A stretch of DNA of 64,000 nt from Streptomyces sp. NRRL WC-3626 (GTDB lineage Bacteria; Actinomycetota; Actinomycetes; Streptomycetales; Streptomycetaceae): NCBI RefSeq assembly GCF_000718785.1, contig NZ_JOCA01000006.1:511275-575274 (forward strand), read 5' to 3'. Positions 17,661-25,550 of the stretch are shown here, piece after piece (the stretch's first letter is position 1; the number at the start of each line of letters is the position of its first letter). The position numbers and the translations under genes are program-made. The notes under the pieces are model-generated. The model did no database searches. It was not told the DNA's origin and worked only from the letters and a program-made list of their open reading frames with translations.

Positions 17661-17754
17661 CGCAGGTGCCGGCCGGGGGTGGGTCACGCGGCCCGGCGCC
17701 GGCGGGGTGCCGTCGCGCCCACCCGTGCCGCCCCAGCGGCACGACTGCCCGCGG
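17661..17754. repeat. 94-bp dispersed intergenic repeat, copy 1
   Basis: This near-identical copy begins cgcaggtgccggccggggg and contains the hairpin CGTGCCG-ccccag-CGGCACG. The second direct copy is at 18021-18114, exactly 360 bp away, an inverted part-copy is at 17916-17963, and another is at 57761-57806. The 482-bp gap 17661-18142 holds no gene I can support. Confidence 0.8.
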
Positions 17755-17915
17755 AGTGCGTCGGCACCTGCGTGCCGTACCCGAGCCGACCCGGCCACTC
17801 GCAGGACGCGCCTGACCGCGCTCCCGCACATCCTCCGCCAGCCGCGGGCGCGCGAGCCCGTGAGTGACCTCCGCCGGCCGCGGTGGCGCGTAAGCGTATG
17901 AGTCACCTCCGCCGA

Positions 17916-17963
17916 CCGCGGGCAATCGTGCCGCAGGGCGGCACGGGTGGGCGCGACGGCACC
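17916..17963. repeat. inverted partial copy of the 94-bp repeat
   Basis: The reverse complement of the right half of the repeat at 17661-17754, with a few changes (its hairpin loop region is slightly shortened). It lies between the two direct copies, so the whole gap can fold into long-range stems. Confidence 0.7.
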
Positions 17964-18020
17964 TCGTCGGCGCCGAGCAGCGCCACCCCCCCGGGGCCAC
18001 ACCAGCGCGGGCGTGAAGGT

Positions 18021-18114
18021 CGCAGGTGCCGGCCGGGGGTGGGTCACGCGGCCCGGCGTTCACGGGGTGCCGTCGCGCCCACCCGTGCCGCCCCAGCGGC
18101 ACGACTGCCCGCGG
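18021..18114. repeat. 94-bp dispersed intergenic repeat, copy 2
   Basis: Nearly identical to 17661-17754 (difference mainly at ggcgccggc versus ggcgttcac). It sits just beyond the MarR gene's stop and could act as its terminator. Confidence 0.8.
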
Positions 18115-18142
18115 GAGCGGGAGGTGGCGCCCGCGCAGGGGG

Positions 18143-18580
18143 TTACGTCAGCATGGTTCGTAGTGCGTCGCGCAGCGCCACCCGGGCCGGTACGGACAGC
18201 CCCGCCAGGGGCTCGCGGGCGAAGTTCAAGGACTCGCGCAGGCTCCGCGCCACCCGCCGCCCCTCCGGCGTCGCCGCCGCCAGCTTCACGCGGCGGTCCC
18301 CGGGGTCCGGCCGCCGTTCCACCAGCCCCCGCGACTCCAGCCGGTCCACGATCCCCGTGACATTCGACGGCTCGCACTTCAGCCGCTGCGCCAGCTTCCG
18401 CATCGGCAGCGGCTCCAAGGACAGCAGACTGAGCAGCTTCGCCTGGGCACCCGTCAACGCATGACCGGCGGCCGCCTCCTCGTACTCCTCGTGATAGCGG
18501 GCCACCACCGAGCCGATCAGCTCGACGACCTCCAGCGTGAGGGCGTCCGGTCGGCGCGTGGCGGTTTCGGGTGTGGCCAT
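18143..18580 (-). CDS. MarR family transcriptional regulator
   Basis: A 145-residue winged-helix protein. The DNA-binding region MRKLAQRLKCEPSNVTGIVDRLESRGLVERRPDPGDRRVKL shows the wing DRR motif of MarR proteins. It is divergent from the quinone-oxidoreductase-like gene, with a dyad between the two, so it most likely represses that gene and itself in response to a phenolic or electrophilic ligand. No cysteine-based sensor stands out: there is a single Cys in the recognition region (LKCEPSN). Confidence 0.88.
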   Translation of the reverse strand: MATPETATRRPDALTLEVVELIGSVVARYHEEYEEAAAGHALTGAQAKLLSLLSLEPLPMRKLAQRLKCEPSNVTGIVDRLESRGLVERRPDPGDRRVKLAAATPEGRRVARSLRESLNFAREPLAGLSVPARVALRDALRTMLT

Positions 18581-18602
18581 GCCCTCAAGGGTACCCGGTT
18601 GC

Positions 18603-18650
18603 TTGACATCCTGAAATATTCAGCCGCATGGTTGTTTCAGGTAATGAACT
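18603..18650 (+). promoter_or_regulatory. MarR-type operator and promoter
   Basis: TTGACA (18603-18608) is followed by the perfect dyad ctgaa-ata-ttcag (18611-18623), and then by a related half-site pair tttcaggtaatgaa (18635-18648). The two dyads are about 25 bp apart and lie between the divergent MarR and oxidoreductase genes, the usual arrangement for MarR autoregulation. Confidence 0.65.
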
Positions 18651-18673
18651 ATTCCGAGGAAGGGTGCCACGCC

Positions 18674-19693
18674 ATGACCGCCCCCACACCCCCCGCCACC
18701 GCCCGCGAGTGGCACCTGCTCACCCGCCCCGTCGGCTGGCCGAAGCCCGAGGACTTCGCCCTCGTCGAGACCGATGTCCGCGCCCCGGCCGAGGGCCAGG
18801 TACTCGTACGGAACAAGTACCTCTCCGTGGACCCGTACATGCGCGGCCGTATGAGTGCCGCGAAGTCGTACGCCGCCCCGTACGAGCTGGGCAAGGCCAT
18901 GCAGGGCGGCGCCGTCGGCGAGGTCGTCGCCTCGAACGCCGACGGGATCACCCCCGGCGACCACGTCCTGCACTTCTTCGGCTGGCGCGAGTACGCCGTC
19001 ATGGACGCGAAGAACGCCGTCAAGGTGGACCCGGACGCGGCCCCCCTCTCCGCGTACCTGGGCGTGCTCGGCATGACCGGCCTCACCGCCTACGCCGGAC
19101 TGCTGCGCACCGCCTCCTTCAAGGAGGGCGACTCCGTCTTCGTGTCCGGCGCGGCGGGCGCGGTCGGCAGCCAGGTCGGCCAGATCGCCAAACTCAAGGG
19201 CGCCTCCCGGGTGATCGGCTCCGCCGGTTCCGACGAGAAGGTGAAGCTGCTCGTCGAGGAGTACGGCTTCGACGCCGCGTTCAACTACAAGACGGCCCCC
19301 GTGAACGAGCAGCTGCGCGCCGCCGCCCCCGACGGGATCGACGTGTACTTCGACAACGTCGGCGGCGACCACCTGGAGGCGGCCATCGGCCGGCTCAACC
19401 GGGACGGCCGGATCGCCGTCTGCGGCATGATCTCGGTCTACAACAACACCGAGCCCGCCCCCGGCCCCCGCAACCTCGCCCGGCTGATCCAGACCCGCGG
19501 CCGGATCGAGGGCTTCCTCGTCGGCGACCACTACGACCTGCAGCCGCGGTTCGTCGAGGAGGTCGGCCCGTGGGTCCGCTCGGGCGAGCTGAAGTACCGC
19601 GAGACGGTCGTCGAGGGCATCGAGAACAACCTCGAGGCGTTCCTCGGCGTCCTGCGCGGCGACAACACCGGAAAAATGATCGTCAAGCTCTGA
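18674..19693 (+). CDS. NADP-dependent oxidoreductase (zinc-free medium-chain, PTGR/leukotriene-B4 dehydrogenase type)
   Basis: A 339-residue medium-chain reductase without zinc ligands. Motifs: LSVDPYMRGRM, GMTGLTAYAGLL, the AAGAVGSQVGQIAKLKG Rossmann stretch, FDAAFNYK and DVYFDNVGGD. The family reduces alpha,beta-unsaturated ketones and aldehydes using NADPH. The divergent MarR gene and its dyads suggest induction by electrophiles or phenolics. The ATG used has a GAGGAAGG-type site; upstream in-frame residues are not family-like. The gene is followed by a hairpin terminator. Confidence 0.9.
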   Translation: MTAPTPPATAREWHLLTRPVGWPKPEDFALVETDVRAPAEGQVLVRNKYLSVDPYMRGRMSAAKSYAAPYELGKAMQGGAVGEVVASNADGITPGDHVLHFFGWREYAVMDAKNAVKVDPDAAPLSAYLGVLGMTGLTAYAGLLRTASFKEGDSVFVSGAAGAVGSQVGQIAKLKGASRVIGSAGSDEKVKLLVEEYGFDAAFNYKTAPVNEQLRAAAPDGIDVYFDNVGGDHLEAAIGRLNRDGRIAVCGMISVYNNTEPAPGPRNLARLIQTRGRIEGFLVGDHYDLQPRFVEEVGPWVRSGELKYRETVVEGIENNLEAFLGVLRGDNTGKMIVKL

Positions 19694-19735
19694 TCCGCCC
19701 GTGACACGACCGCGCCGCCGGTCGTTGCGTACGAC

Positions 19736-19768
19736 GGGGCCGCACCCTTGGACGTGGGGTGCGGCCCC
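19736..19768 (+). terminator. hairpin after the oxidoreductase
   Basis: Perfect 12-bp arms (ggggccgcaccc / gggtgcggcccc) with a 9-nt loop, 43 nt beyond the stop, between two convergent genes. Confidence 0.7.
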
Positions 19769-19794
19769 TGTCGGCGCCCGGCGCGCGGACGCCG

Positions 19795-20400
19795 TCAGAG
19801 GTCCAGCAGGTCCGCCAGATCCGTCGGGTCCAGCCGGCTCAGGAACCGTCCCGGCCAGGAGTACACCGCGCCGCCGAAGGAGAGGTTGCGGGTGTAGACG
19901 CTCTCCAGCAGGATCGCGAGCCCGACGTCCAGACCGTCGGCGTCACCCTCCGCGACACCCGAGATCGTCCGCGGCCGCCGCCACTCGGAGCGGGTCATGG
20001 TCACGACGACGCCCTTGCGCGTCAGCTCGTGCCGGCGCTTGTCGTCCAGCACCCGGTACCGGTACGAGCGTCCCCTGACCTCGATCCGCAGGGCGCGCTC
20101 CGACCGCCGGACGGCCAGATGACGGCGCCTCGGCCGGCAGTTGTTCACGCCGGCGCTGAGCTGCATGTGCGCCATGCGGGGAAGCCCGCGGAACCGGACG
20201 CCCCGGAAGGCCAGCGTGGGAACCCCCTCGCCCGCCACCCGGGCGGTCTGCTTCTCCCCGGAGTGCCAGGATTCCCTGGGGCACGTCAGCCGGACCTCCC
20301 CGATACCGGGCAGTGTCCCGCTCCAGACGTACGTGGCCCGTCTCAGCAGCCGCCGGCGCTCGAACTCCGCACGCGTGAGCTCGAACCTCATCGTGTCCAT
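19795..20400 (-). CDS. hypothetical protein, Arg-rich
   Basis: About 201 residues from MDTMRFELTRAEF. The sequence is Arg-rich and strand-rich (RSYRYRVLDDKRRHELTRKGVVVTMTR) and ends with a conserved-looking segment LDVGLAILLESVYTRNLSFGGAVYSWPGRF. There is no signal peptide or membrane segment. I do not recognise the family. The coding frame is supported by its codon usage (GC-rich third positions) and by the fact that no other frame gives a plausible protein here. Convergent with the oxidoreductase and divergent from the EI24 gene. Confidence 0.6.
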   Translation of the reverse strand: MDTMRFELTRAEFERRRLLRRATYVWSGTLPGIGEVRLTCPRESWHSGEKQTARVAGEGVPTLAFRGVRFRGLPRMAHMQLSAGVNNCRPRRRHLAVRRSERALRIEVRGRSYRYRVLDDKRRHELTRKGVVVTMTRSEWRRPRTISGVAEGDADGLDVGLAILLESVYTRNLSFGGAVYSWPGRFLSRLDPTDLADLLDL

Positions 20401-20463
20401 GTGCCCCGTCTCCCCGGTGCCGGGGTGACGCTTCCCGGCGGCTCCCCGATAGGGTTTTTTACC

Positions 20464-21267
20464 ATGCGCGATCTTGGGGCGGGTTTCCGGTATCTCCTCG
20501 CCGGCCAGCGGTGGGTGGCCAGGCACGGCAAGCAGTACGGGTTCGGGCTGCTCCCGGGCCTGATCACCCTCGTGCTGTACGCGGCGGCGCTCGTCGCGCT
20601 GGCGCTGTGGGGCGAGGACTTCGTCACCTGGGCGACGCCGTTCGCCGACGACTGGTCCAGCCCCTGGGCCGGGCTGTTCCGCGGCTTCCTCACCGCCGTC
20701 CTGTTCGCCCTCGGACTGCTGCTGTCCGTCCTCACCTTCACCGCGGTGACCCTGCTCGTCGGCCAGCCGTTCTACGAGAACCTCTCCGAGAAGGTCGACC
20801 GGGACGTCTCGCCCGACGGCACCGCCCCCGAGTCCGGGCTGCCCCTGCTGCGGGAGCTGTGGATCTCGGCCCGCGACAGCCTCCGTATCCTCCTGCGGGC
20901 CCTGGTGTGGGGCGTGTCGCTGTTCGCGCTGGGGTTCATCCCGGTGGTCGGGCAGACCGTCGTACCGGTGATCGGGTTCTTCGTCACCGGCTTCTTCCTC
21001 ACCGAGGAGCTCACCGCCGTGGCGCTCCAGCGCCGCCGGGTCGAAGTACGGGAGCGGCTCGGCCTGTTGCGCTCCCGCAAGACCCTCGTATGGGGCTTCG
21101 GCACACCCCTGGCGGTGGCCTTCCTGGTCCCGTTCGTCGCCGTGTTCCTGATGCCGGGCGCGGTCGCCGGAGCCACGCTGATGGCACGCGACCTGCTCGG
21201 AGAGGAGACCGCCGGGGACAGGGCCGAGGACTCCGGGGACGCGGAGGACGAGGACACGCCCGTATGA
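20464..21267 (+). CDS. EI24-domain (CysZ-like) membrane protein
   Basis: A 267-residue protein with four to six hydrophobic segments (about 30-50, 75-100, 150-190, 215-240) and an acidic C-terminus. The order LLPGLITLVLYAA, LTFTAVTLLVGQPFYENLSEKVD and VWGVSLFALGFIPVVGQTVVPVIGF is the EI24/CysZ family pattern. Bacterial members include sulfate-uptake CysZ, but actinobacterial ones are uncharacterised. The TAGGGT at 20450-20455 is placed so that transcription would begin at or next to the ATG, so the message may be leaderless. The stop overlaps the LysE start (ATGA). Confidence 0.8.
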   Translation: MRDLGAGFRYLLAGQRWVARHGKQYGFGLLPGLITLVLYAAALVALALWGEDFVTWATPFADDWSSPWAGLFRGFLTAVLFALGLLLSVLTFTAVTLLVGQPFYENLSEKVDRDVSPDGTAPESGLPLLRELWISARDSLRILLRALVWGVSLFALGFIPVVGQTVVPVIGFFVTGFFLTEELTAVALQRRRVEVRERLGLLRSRKTLVWGFGTPLAVAFLVPFVAVFLMPGAVAGATLMARDLLGEETAGDRAEDSGDAEDEDTPV

Positions 21268-21878
21268 CCGAGATCCTCGCCGTCGCCGTCATCACCGTCC
21301 TCGCGGTGATCGCGCCGGGCGCCGACTTCGCCATGGTGGTCCGCAACAGCTACCTCCACGGCCGCCGCACCGGCGTACTCGCCGCGCTCGGTGTCGCCGC
21401 CGGGGTCCTGGTGCACGTCACCTACACCATGCTCGGCGTCGGCCTGCTGATCGCCTCCTCCACCTTCCTGTTCACCGTCATCAAACTCATCGGCGCCGCC
21501 TACCTCGTGTACATCGGCGTCCGCACCTTCCGTACCCGCGGCGAGGTCACCGTCGACCTGGAGAACAAGACGGACCTGACCCCGTTCGCCGCGCTGCGCA
21601 CCGGCTTCCTCACCAACGTGCTCAACCCGAAGACGACCCTCTTCGTCGTCTCGACCTTCGCCCAGGTCGTCAGCCCCGGCACCCCGCTCCTCCAGCAGGC
21701 GGGCTACGGCCTGTTCATGTCGCTGGCCCACCTGCTGTGGTTCGGCGTCGTCGCCGTGTTCTTCTCCCACGACCGGATGCGCACCCTGATGCTGCGCGGC
21801 CAGAAGGTCCTCAACAAGGTGATCGGATCCGTCCTGGCCGGCCTCGGCGTCAGCCTCGCGTTCGCTCCGTCGCACTGA
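21264..21878 (+). CDS. LysE family amino-acid/metabolite exporter
   Basis: A 204-residue protein with about six membrane segments and the LysE/RhtB signatures PGADFAMVVRNSYLHGRRTGVLAALGVAAG near the start and FLTNVLNPKTTLFV in the middle. It should export an amino acid or a related small solute. It is translationally coupled to the EI24 gene. Its last 29 bp overlap the 3' end of the convergent pyroglutamyl-peptidase-like gene, so its terminator must lie inside that gene. Confidence 0.87.
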   Translation: MTEILAVAVITVLAVIAPGADFAMVVRNSYLHGRRTGVLAALGVAAGVLVHVTYTMLGVGLLIASSTFLFTVIKLIGAAYLVYIGVRTFRTRGEVTVDLENKTDLTPFAALRTGFLTNVLNPKTTLFVVSTFAQVVSPGTPLLQQAGYGLFMSLAHLLWFGVVAVFFSHDRMRTLMLRGQKVLNKVIGSVLAGLGVSLAFAPSH

Positions 21879-23097
21879 CCGCCACGGTCACGATCGCCCG
21901 CGTCTGCGCGATGATGTCCAGCCGGTTCCGCACGAACTCGGGGTCGGTCACCTCGGTGGTGTTCCCGGCGCCGAACTGCAGCACGGGCGTGTGCACATGG
22001 CCGCCCGGCAGACTGCCGCGCAGCCCGAGCCGGTCCCGCAGCAGCGTCGCCCGGTAGGCGATCTCGTTGGACAGATAGTCCCCGCCGCCCCCGGCCCGCG
22101 CCGTCGAACCGGGCGTCGGTCCCTGCGGCCGCACGACGGCCTCGGTACCTCCCGCCGGGATCTCCGTCACGCCGGTGTTGTCGTACACCGGGAAGCGCCC
22201 CGTCTCCGAGGCGACGATGGCCGCGTACGGCAGTGTCGTGGCCGTCCACTGCGGCTGCGAGGCCGGGTCGCTCACCGGGACCGTCTCCGTGCGGCCGATG
22301 TTCTCGTTGTCCCCGAACCCGCCCCGCCAGGCCCCGTTGGTCCGCTCCACGTCGAAACGGCCCACCCGGCCCTGGCTCACGGTGGTGAACAGATCGACCC
22401 TCGGCAGATGCGGCCGCAGCGCCCGCTCCACGGTCCCCTCCGTGAAGTCCCGCCAGCGCACCGGGAACATGGCCGTCTCGATCCGCGCCGGACCGTCCGC
22501 CGTCTCGATCACCGTGCCGTCCAGGGCGAGCGCGACGGCCCCCGACGGGTTGGAGATACGGATGTCCCGGTCCAGGGTGAACGGATCGAAGCCCGTCACC
22601 AGGATCCGCTTCACCCCCTTGCGGTGCGGATACCGGATCGCGGTCTGTCCGCGCGAGGTCCGCTCCAACTCGTCCAGCAGCCGTGCCCGCTGCTCGTCGT
22701 CGATCCCGAACCCGGGCTCCCAGGCGCGCAGTTCACGCGTCATCCCGAGCCGCGCCCAGTACAGCGGCCGGTCGTCGTCCCGGCTGAGGTCACCGCCCGC
22801 CGGACCGCGCCCCTGTGCCCGGTCGACGGCCCTGCGCCACAGCTCACCCCCTTCCCGTACGACGGCCCGGCGGGCCTGGGCGTAGGAGTGCGCGTGGTCG
22901 AGGGCACGGGCGAACTCCGGTGCCACGCCGTCGAATCCGGAACGGCGGAGTATCTCCTGCGGGGCCGCCGCGTCCAGGCGGCGTTCCTCGACGGTGGGGG
23001 CCGCGCCGGTGGCGGCGGTCGCGGTCACGGGGGCGGCGGTCAGCCCGGCCAGCAGGGCCAGACCGAGAACGCCGATGCGCGCATATACGGATCTCAA
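21850..23097 (-). CDS. secreted pyroglutamyl-peptidase-like protein, catalytic Cys replaced by Ser
   Basis: About 415 residues from a TTG (GGAAGG upstream), the only candidate that yields a clean Sec signal (LGLALLAGLTAAPVTATA). After about 130 residues of helical pre-domain comes a C15 pyroglutamyl-peptidase fold (RILVTGFDPFTL, NPSGAVALALDG, DLFTTVSQGRVGRFDVERTN, GGHVHTP). In family enzymes the nucleophile is the Cys of a YLCN motif; here the same place reads YLSN, with Ser at position 343. The His is present (H369 of HVHTP). So it is either a serine-dependent variant or a non-catalytic relative. Family enzymes are about 215 residues; this one is nearly twice that and exported. Confidence 0.78.
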   Translation of the reverse strand: MRSVYARIGVLGLALLAGLTAAPVTATAATGAAPTVEERRLDAAAPQEILRRSGFDGVAPEFARALDHAHSYAQARRAVVREGGELWRRAVDRAQGRGPAGGDLSRDDDRPLYWARLGMTRELRAWEPGFGIDDEQRARLLDELERTSRGQTAIRYPHRKGVKRILVTGFDPFTLDRDIRISNPSGAVALALDGTVIETADGPARIETAMFPVRWRDFTEGTVERALRPHLPRVDLFTTVSQGRVGRFDVERTNGAWRGGFGDNENIGRTETVPVSDPASQPQWTATTLPYAAIVASETGRFPVYDNTGVTEIPAGGTEAVVRPQGPTPGSTARAGGGGDYLSNEIAYRATLLRDRLGLRGSLPGGHVHTPVLQFGAGNTTEVTDPEFVRNRLDIIAQTRAIVTVAVSATERTRG

Positions 23098-23233
23098 GGG
23101 GGTGGGGCCTTCCGTCGTCGTGGGGTACGGGATGCCGGAGGCCGCAGTATCGCGTGACCCACGCGGTCCCCGCCATGGGGCGCGAGGGACGGGCGGGCCA
23201 ACCGCCACCCGGGACCCCGGACGCGCCGTCCGC

Positions 23234-23440
23234 GAGAACCCGCGGCTGCCCGGCCGCCAGGACGCCTCCGTGGAGGCCGGACCGGGGGAGCGGGCCGAGG
23301 TCACCGTCGAACGTGCGCGACGCGCGTTCGGGATCTGGGACGAGGCCGCCGCATCGTGGTCATATGTGAAGGGTTCGTACGAGATCGAGGTCGGGCGCTC
23401 GATCGAGGACCACGGGATCACCGCGACGATTAACGTCTGA
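23234..23440 (+). pseudogene. remnant of a GH3 beta-glucosidase C-terminus (fibronectin-III-like domain)
   Basis: In one plus-strand frame about 68 residues end at the TGA at 23440 and read like the C-terminal domain of GH3 glycosidases: SVEAGPGERAEVTV, then RRAFGIWDEAAASW, then KGSYEIEVGRSIED and a closing TATINV. In intact enzymes this follows about 700 residues of catalytic domains, which are absent here; the upstream DNA belongs to the peptidase gene on the other strand. The third-position GC pattern is weaker than in neighbours (att, tca, tat codons). Best read as the decayed 3' end of a deleted glycosidase gene, next to an aldose epimerase. Confidence 0.6.
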
Positions 23441-23463
23441 TCCGGAGAAGTATCCACATGAGC

Positions 23464-23499
23464 AGCCCCGGTCCGGGACCCTGACCCCGGACCGGGGCT
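23464..23499 (-). terminator. hairpin after the second aldose epimerase
   Basis: Perfect 14-bp arms agccccggtccggg / cccggaccggggct with an 8-nt loop, 12 nt beyond the epimerase stop on the minus strand. It would also end any residual transcript of the GH3 remnant from the other side. Confidence 0.72.
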
Positions 23500-23510
23500 C
23501 ATGTGCGCGG

Positions 23511-24482
23511 CTACCGGGCGCCGAAGCCGTACACCGTCTCGGAGCGGAACACCTCGCCCGGCCGCAGGACCGTGCTCGGGAACTCCGGGCGGTTCGGGGA
23601 GTCGGGGAAGTGCTGGGTCTCCAGCGCGATGCCGTCACCGGGCGTGAACGGCTCCCCGATGTGGTCGGCGGTGTAGAGCTGGATCCCGGGCTCGGTGGTC
23701 GACACGGTCAGCACCCGGCCCGACGCCGGGTCGTACAGCTCGCCGATCTCCTCGGGCGCCGCCGTCACCCCCTTGTCGAGGGCGTAGTTGTCGTCGTACC
23801 CGCTGCCCGCCTTGCGCGCCTCGCGGAAGTCGAAGCGGGTCCCGGTGACGTCGGCGAGCTCACCGCTCGGGATCAGGTCCGCGCCCGACGGCGTGTAGCG
23901 GGACGCCGCGAGCCGCAGCTCGTGCCCGGAGGCGCTGCCCGAACCGGCCAGGTTCCAGTACGAGTGGTTCGTCAGGTTCACATGCGTCGGCGCGTCCGCC
24001 ACCGCCTCGTACGCGATCCCCAGCGCACCCCGCTCGTCCAGCGAGTACGTCACCGCGACCTCGAGCCGGCCCGGGAACCCCTCCTCGCCGTCCTCGGCCA
24101 CCAGCGACAGCCGCAGACCGTGCGCCACCGGGCTCACGTCCCACACCCGCTTGTCGAAGCCCCGCGCACCGCCGTGCAGGGAGTTCGGCCCGTTGTTCGC
24201 GGCCAGCGTGTGCTCGCGCCCCTCCAGGGAGAAGCGCGCGCCCGCGATCCGGTTGGCGTAACGGCCGATCAGGGCGCCCAGGAAGGGCTCCGGATGCCGG
24301 AGATAGCCGTCCAGGTCGGAGAACCCCAGCACCACGTTCCCGGCCCTGCCGTCCCGGTCCGGCACCTCGACGTCCTGCACGATCCCGCCGTAGGACAGGA
24401 TCCGTACCCGTACGCCCGCCCGCTCCAAGGTCCAACGGTGCACCGGCGTGCCGTCGGAAAGTGTGCCGAAGAGTTCGTTCAT
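23511..24482 (-). CDS. cytoplasmic aldose 1-epimerase
   Basis: A 323-residue mutarotase without a signal peptide. Signatures: SYGGIVQDVEVPDRDG, ALIGRYANRIAGARF, NSLHGGARGFDKRVWDV, NHSYWNLAG (catalytic His), and LETQHFPDSPNRPEFPSTVLRPGE (catalytic Glu region). It equilibrates sugar anomers in the cytoplasm. It is a clear paralogue of the exported enzyme at 8035-9186. No good ribosome site precedes the ATG, and the start lies 15 nt from the stop of the GDSL lipoprotein gene, so it may be translated by coupling or from a leaderless message. Confidence 0.9.
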   Translation of the reverse strand: MNELFGTLSDGTPVHRWTLERAGVRVRILSYGGIVQDVEVPDRDGRAGNVVLGFSDLDGYLRHPEPFLGALIGRYANRIAGARFSLEGREHTLAANNGPNSLHGGARGFDKRVWDVSPVAHGLRLSLVAEDGEEGFPGRLEVAVTYSLDERGALGIAYEAVADAPTHVNLTNHSYWNLAGSGSASGHELRLAASRYTPSGADLIPSGELADVTGTRFDFREARKAGSGYDDNYALDKGVTAAPEEIGELYDPASGRVLTVSTTEPGIQLYTADHIGEPFTPGDGIALETQHFPDSPNRPEFPSTVLRPGEVFRSETVYGFGAR

Positions 24483-24497
24483 GTGCGAAACAATAAG

Positions 24498-25400
24498 TCA
24501 CGGCCGCTTCGCCGTGACCGTGCGGTACGCGATCTCGGCCAGCTCGGCCTGCCCGTCGACGCTGGGGTGGAACCAGTCCCATTGGCTCAGTTCATCGGTC
24601 CCGAACCGGTACGCGTACACCGCCCCGCCGTCGAAGCGGCAGCGACGGTCCTTCGCGCAGACCTCCTCCAGCACCTCGTTGTAGTCCTCCACCCGGTGAC
24701 GCACCGTCTCGCGCCGCAGCGTCGCCGCCGCGTCCAGGGCGTCCGCGTCGCCCAGCATCGACGGGCAGATGCCCAGCTTCCACACCTGCTTGCCCAGCGC
24801 GCTGGTCCGGCCCTGCGACCAGAGCCGCTTCAGATCCGGCACGCTCGCCACATACACCTGCGTCCTGGGCAGCGCCGTACGCAGGGAGCGCATGGCTTTC
24901 TCGAAGTCGGCGCGGAACTCCGCCACCGGGGTCATCGCCGACGTGGTCTCCCGGCAGGCGTCGTTCGCCCCCGCCATCACCGCCACCAGCTCCGGACCGC
25001 GTCGCACGGCCCGCTCCATCTGACCCGGCAGATCCGCCATCCGGGCCCCGGTCACCGCGTAGTTCCAGCTCCGCTCGGCCGCCCGCGCCCGCCCCAGCAG
25101 CCGTACGGCGAGACTGTCGACCTCCTCACTGCTCCCCGTCGCCCACGACACCTCGGGACAGTCCGTCAGCACCGCGCACGCGTCGAACCCCCGGGTGATG
25201 GAGTCACCCACGGCCGCGACCGACTCGGGGCCGGTGTCCCACACGGGCGTGGGCGACGGCCGCGGCCTCTTCGCCGCCGGGGAGTCCCCGCCGCCGGCGT
25301 CGCACCCGGCCACGCCCAGCACCGCGGCCGCCACGACGGCGAGCAGAGCCCGCGAACGCCGCCCGCGCCTACGCGTCACCTGCCCCATCCGCTGCTCCAT
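24498..25400 (-). CDS. SGNH/GDSL-type hydrolase lipoprotein
   Basis: A 300-residue protein with a Sec lipoprotein signal (VVAAAVLGVAGC; lipidated Cys around residue 33) and an SGNH hydrolase domain: block I AVGDSITRGFDAC (Ser), block III MAGANDAC (Asn), and block V DWFHPSVDGQAEL (Asp/His). It would hydrolyse esters (lipids or polysaccharide acetates) at the cell surface. The ATG used has GGGGAGG at 6-nt spacing; a second ATG lies 12 nt inside. The 15-nt gap to the epimerase suggests one transcript. Confidence 0.87.
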   Translation of the reverse strand: MEQRMGQVTRRRGRRSRALLAVVAAAVLGVAGCDAGGGDSPAAKRPRPSPTPVWDTGPESVAAVGDSITRGFDACAVLTDCPEVSWATGSSEEVDSLAVRLLGRARAAERSWNYAVTGARMADLPGQMERAVRRGPELVAVMAGANDACRETTSAMTPVAEFRADFEKAMRSLRTALPRTQVYVASVPDLKRLWSQGRTSALGKQVWKLGICPSMLGDADALDAAATLRRETVRHRVEDYNEVLEEVCAKDRRCRFDGGAVYAYRFGTDELSQWDWFHPSVDGQAELAEIAYRTVTAKRP

Positions 25401-25550
25401 CCGCCGCCTCCCCGCACGTCCTGCCGGGTGAATGGTGGAGGTTTCCCGGCACTGGGACCGACGGTACGTCACACTCCTTGCACCGTCGCACGGTAGCCTC
25501 GCCATCAACGTGGTCCGCCCGGACCGCGCCCGTTCCGTCCGGAGGTTCCG

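Noticed and set aside
20460..21875. Antisense ORFs in the EI24 and LysE genes
   Set aside because: Both plus-strand frames encode clear membrane families; the antisense translations are charged low-complexity.
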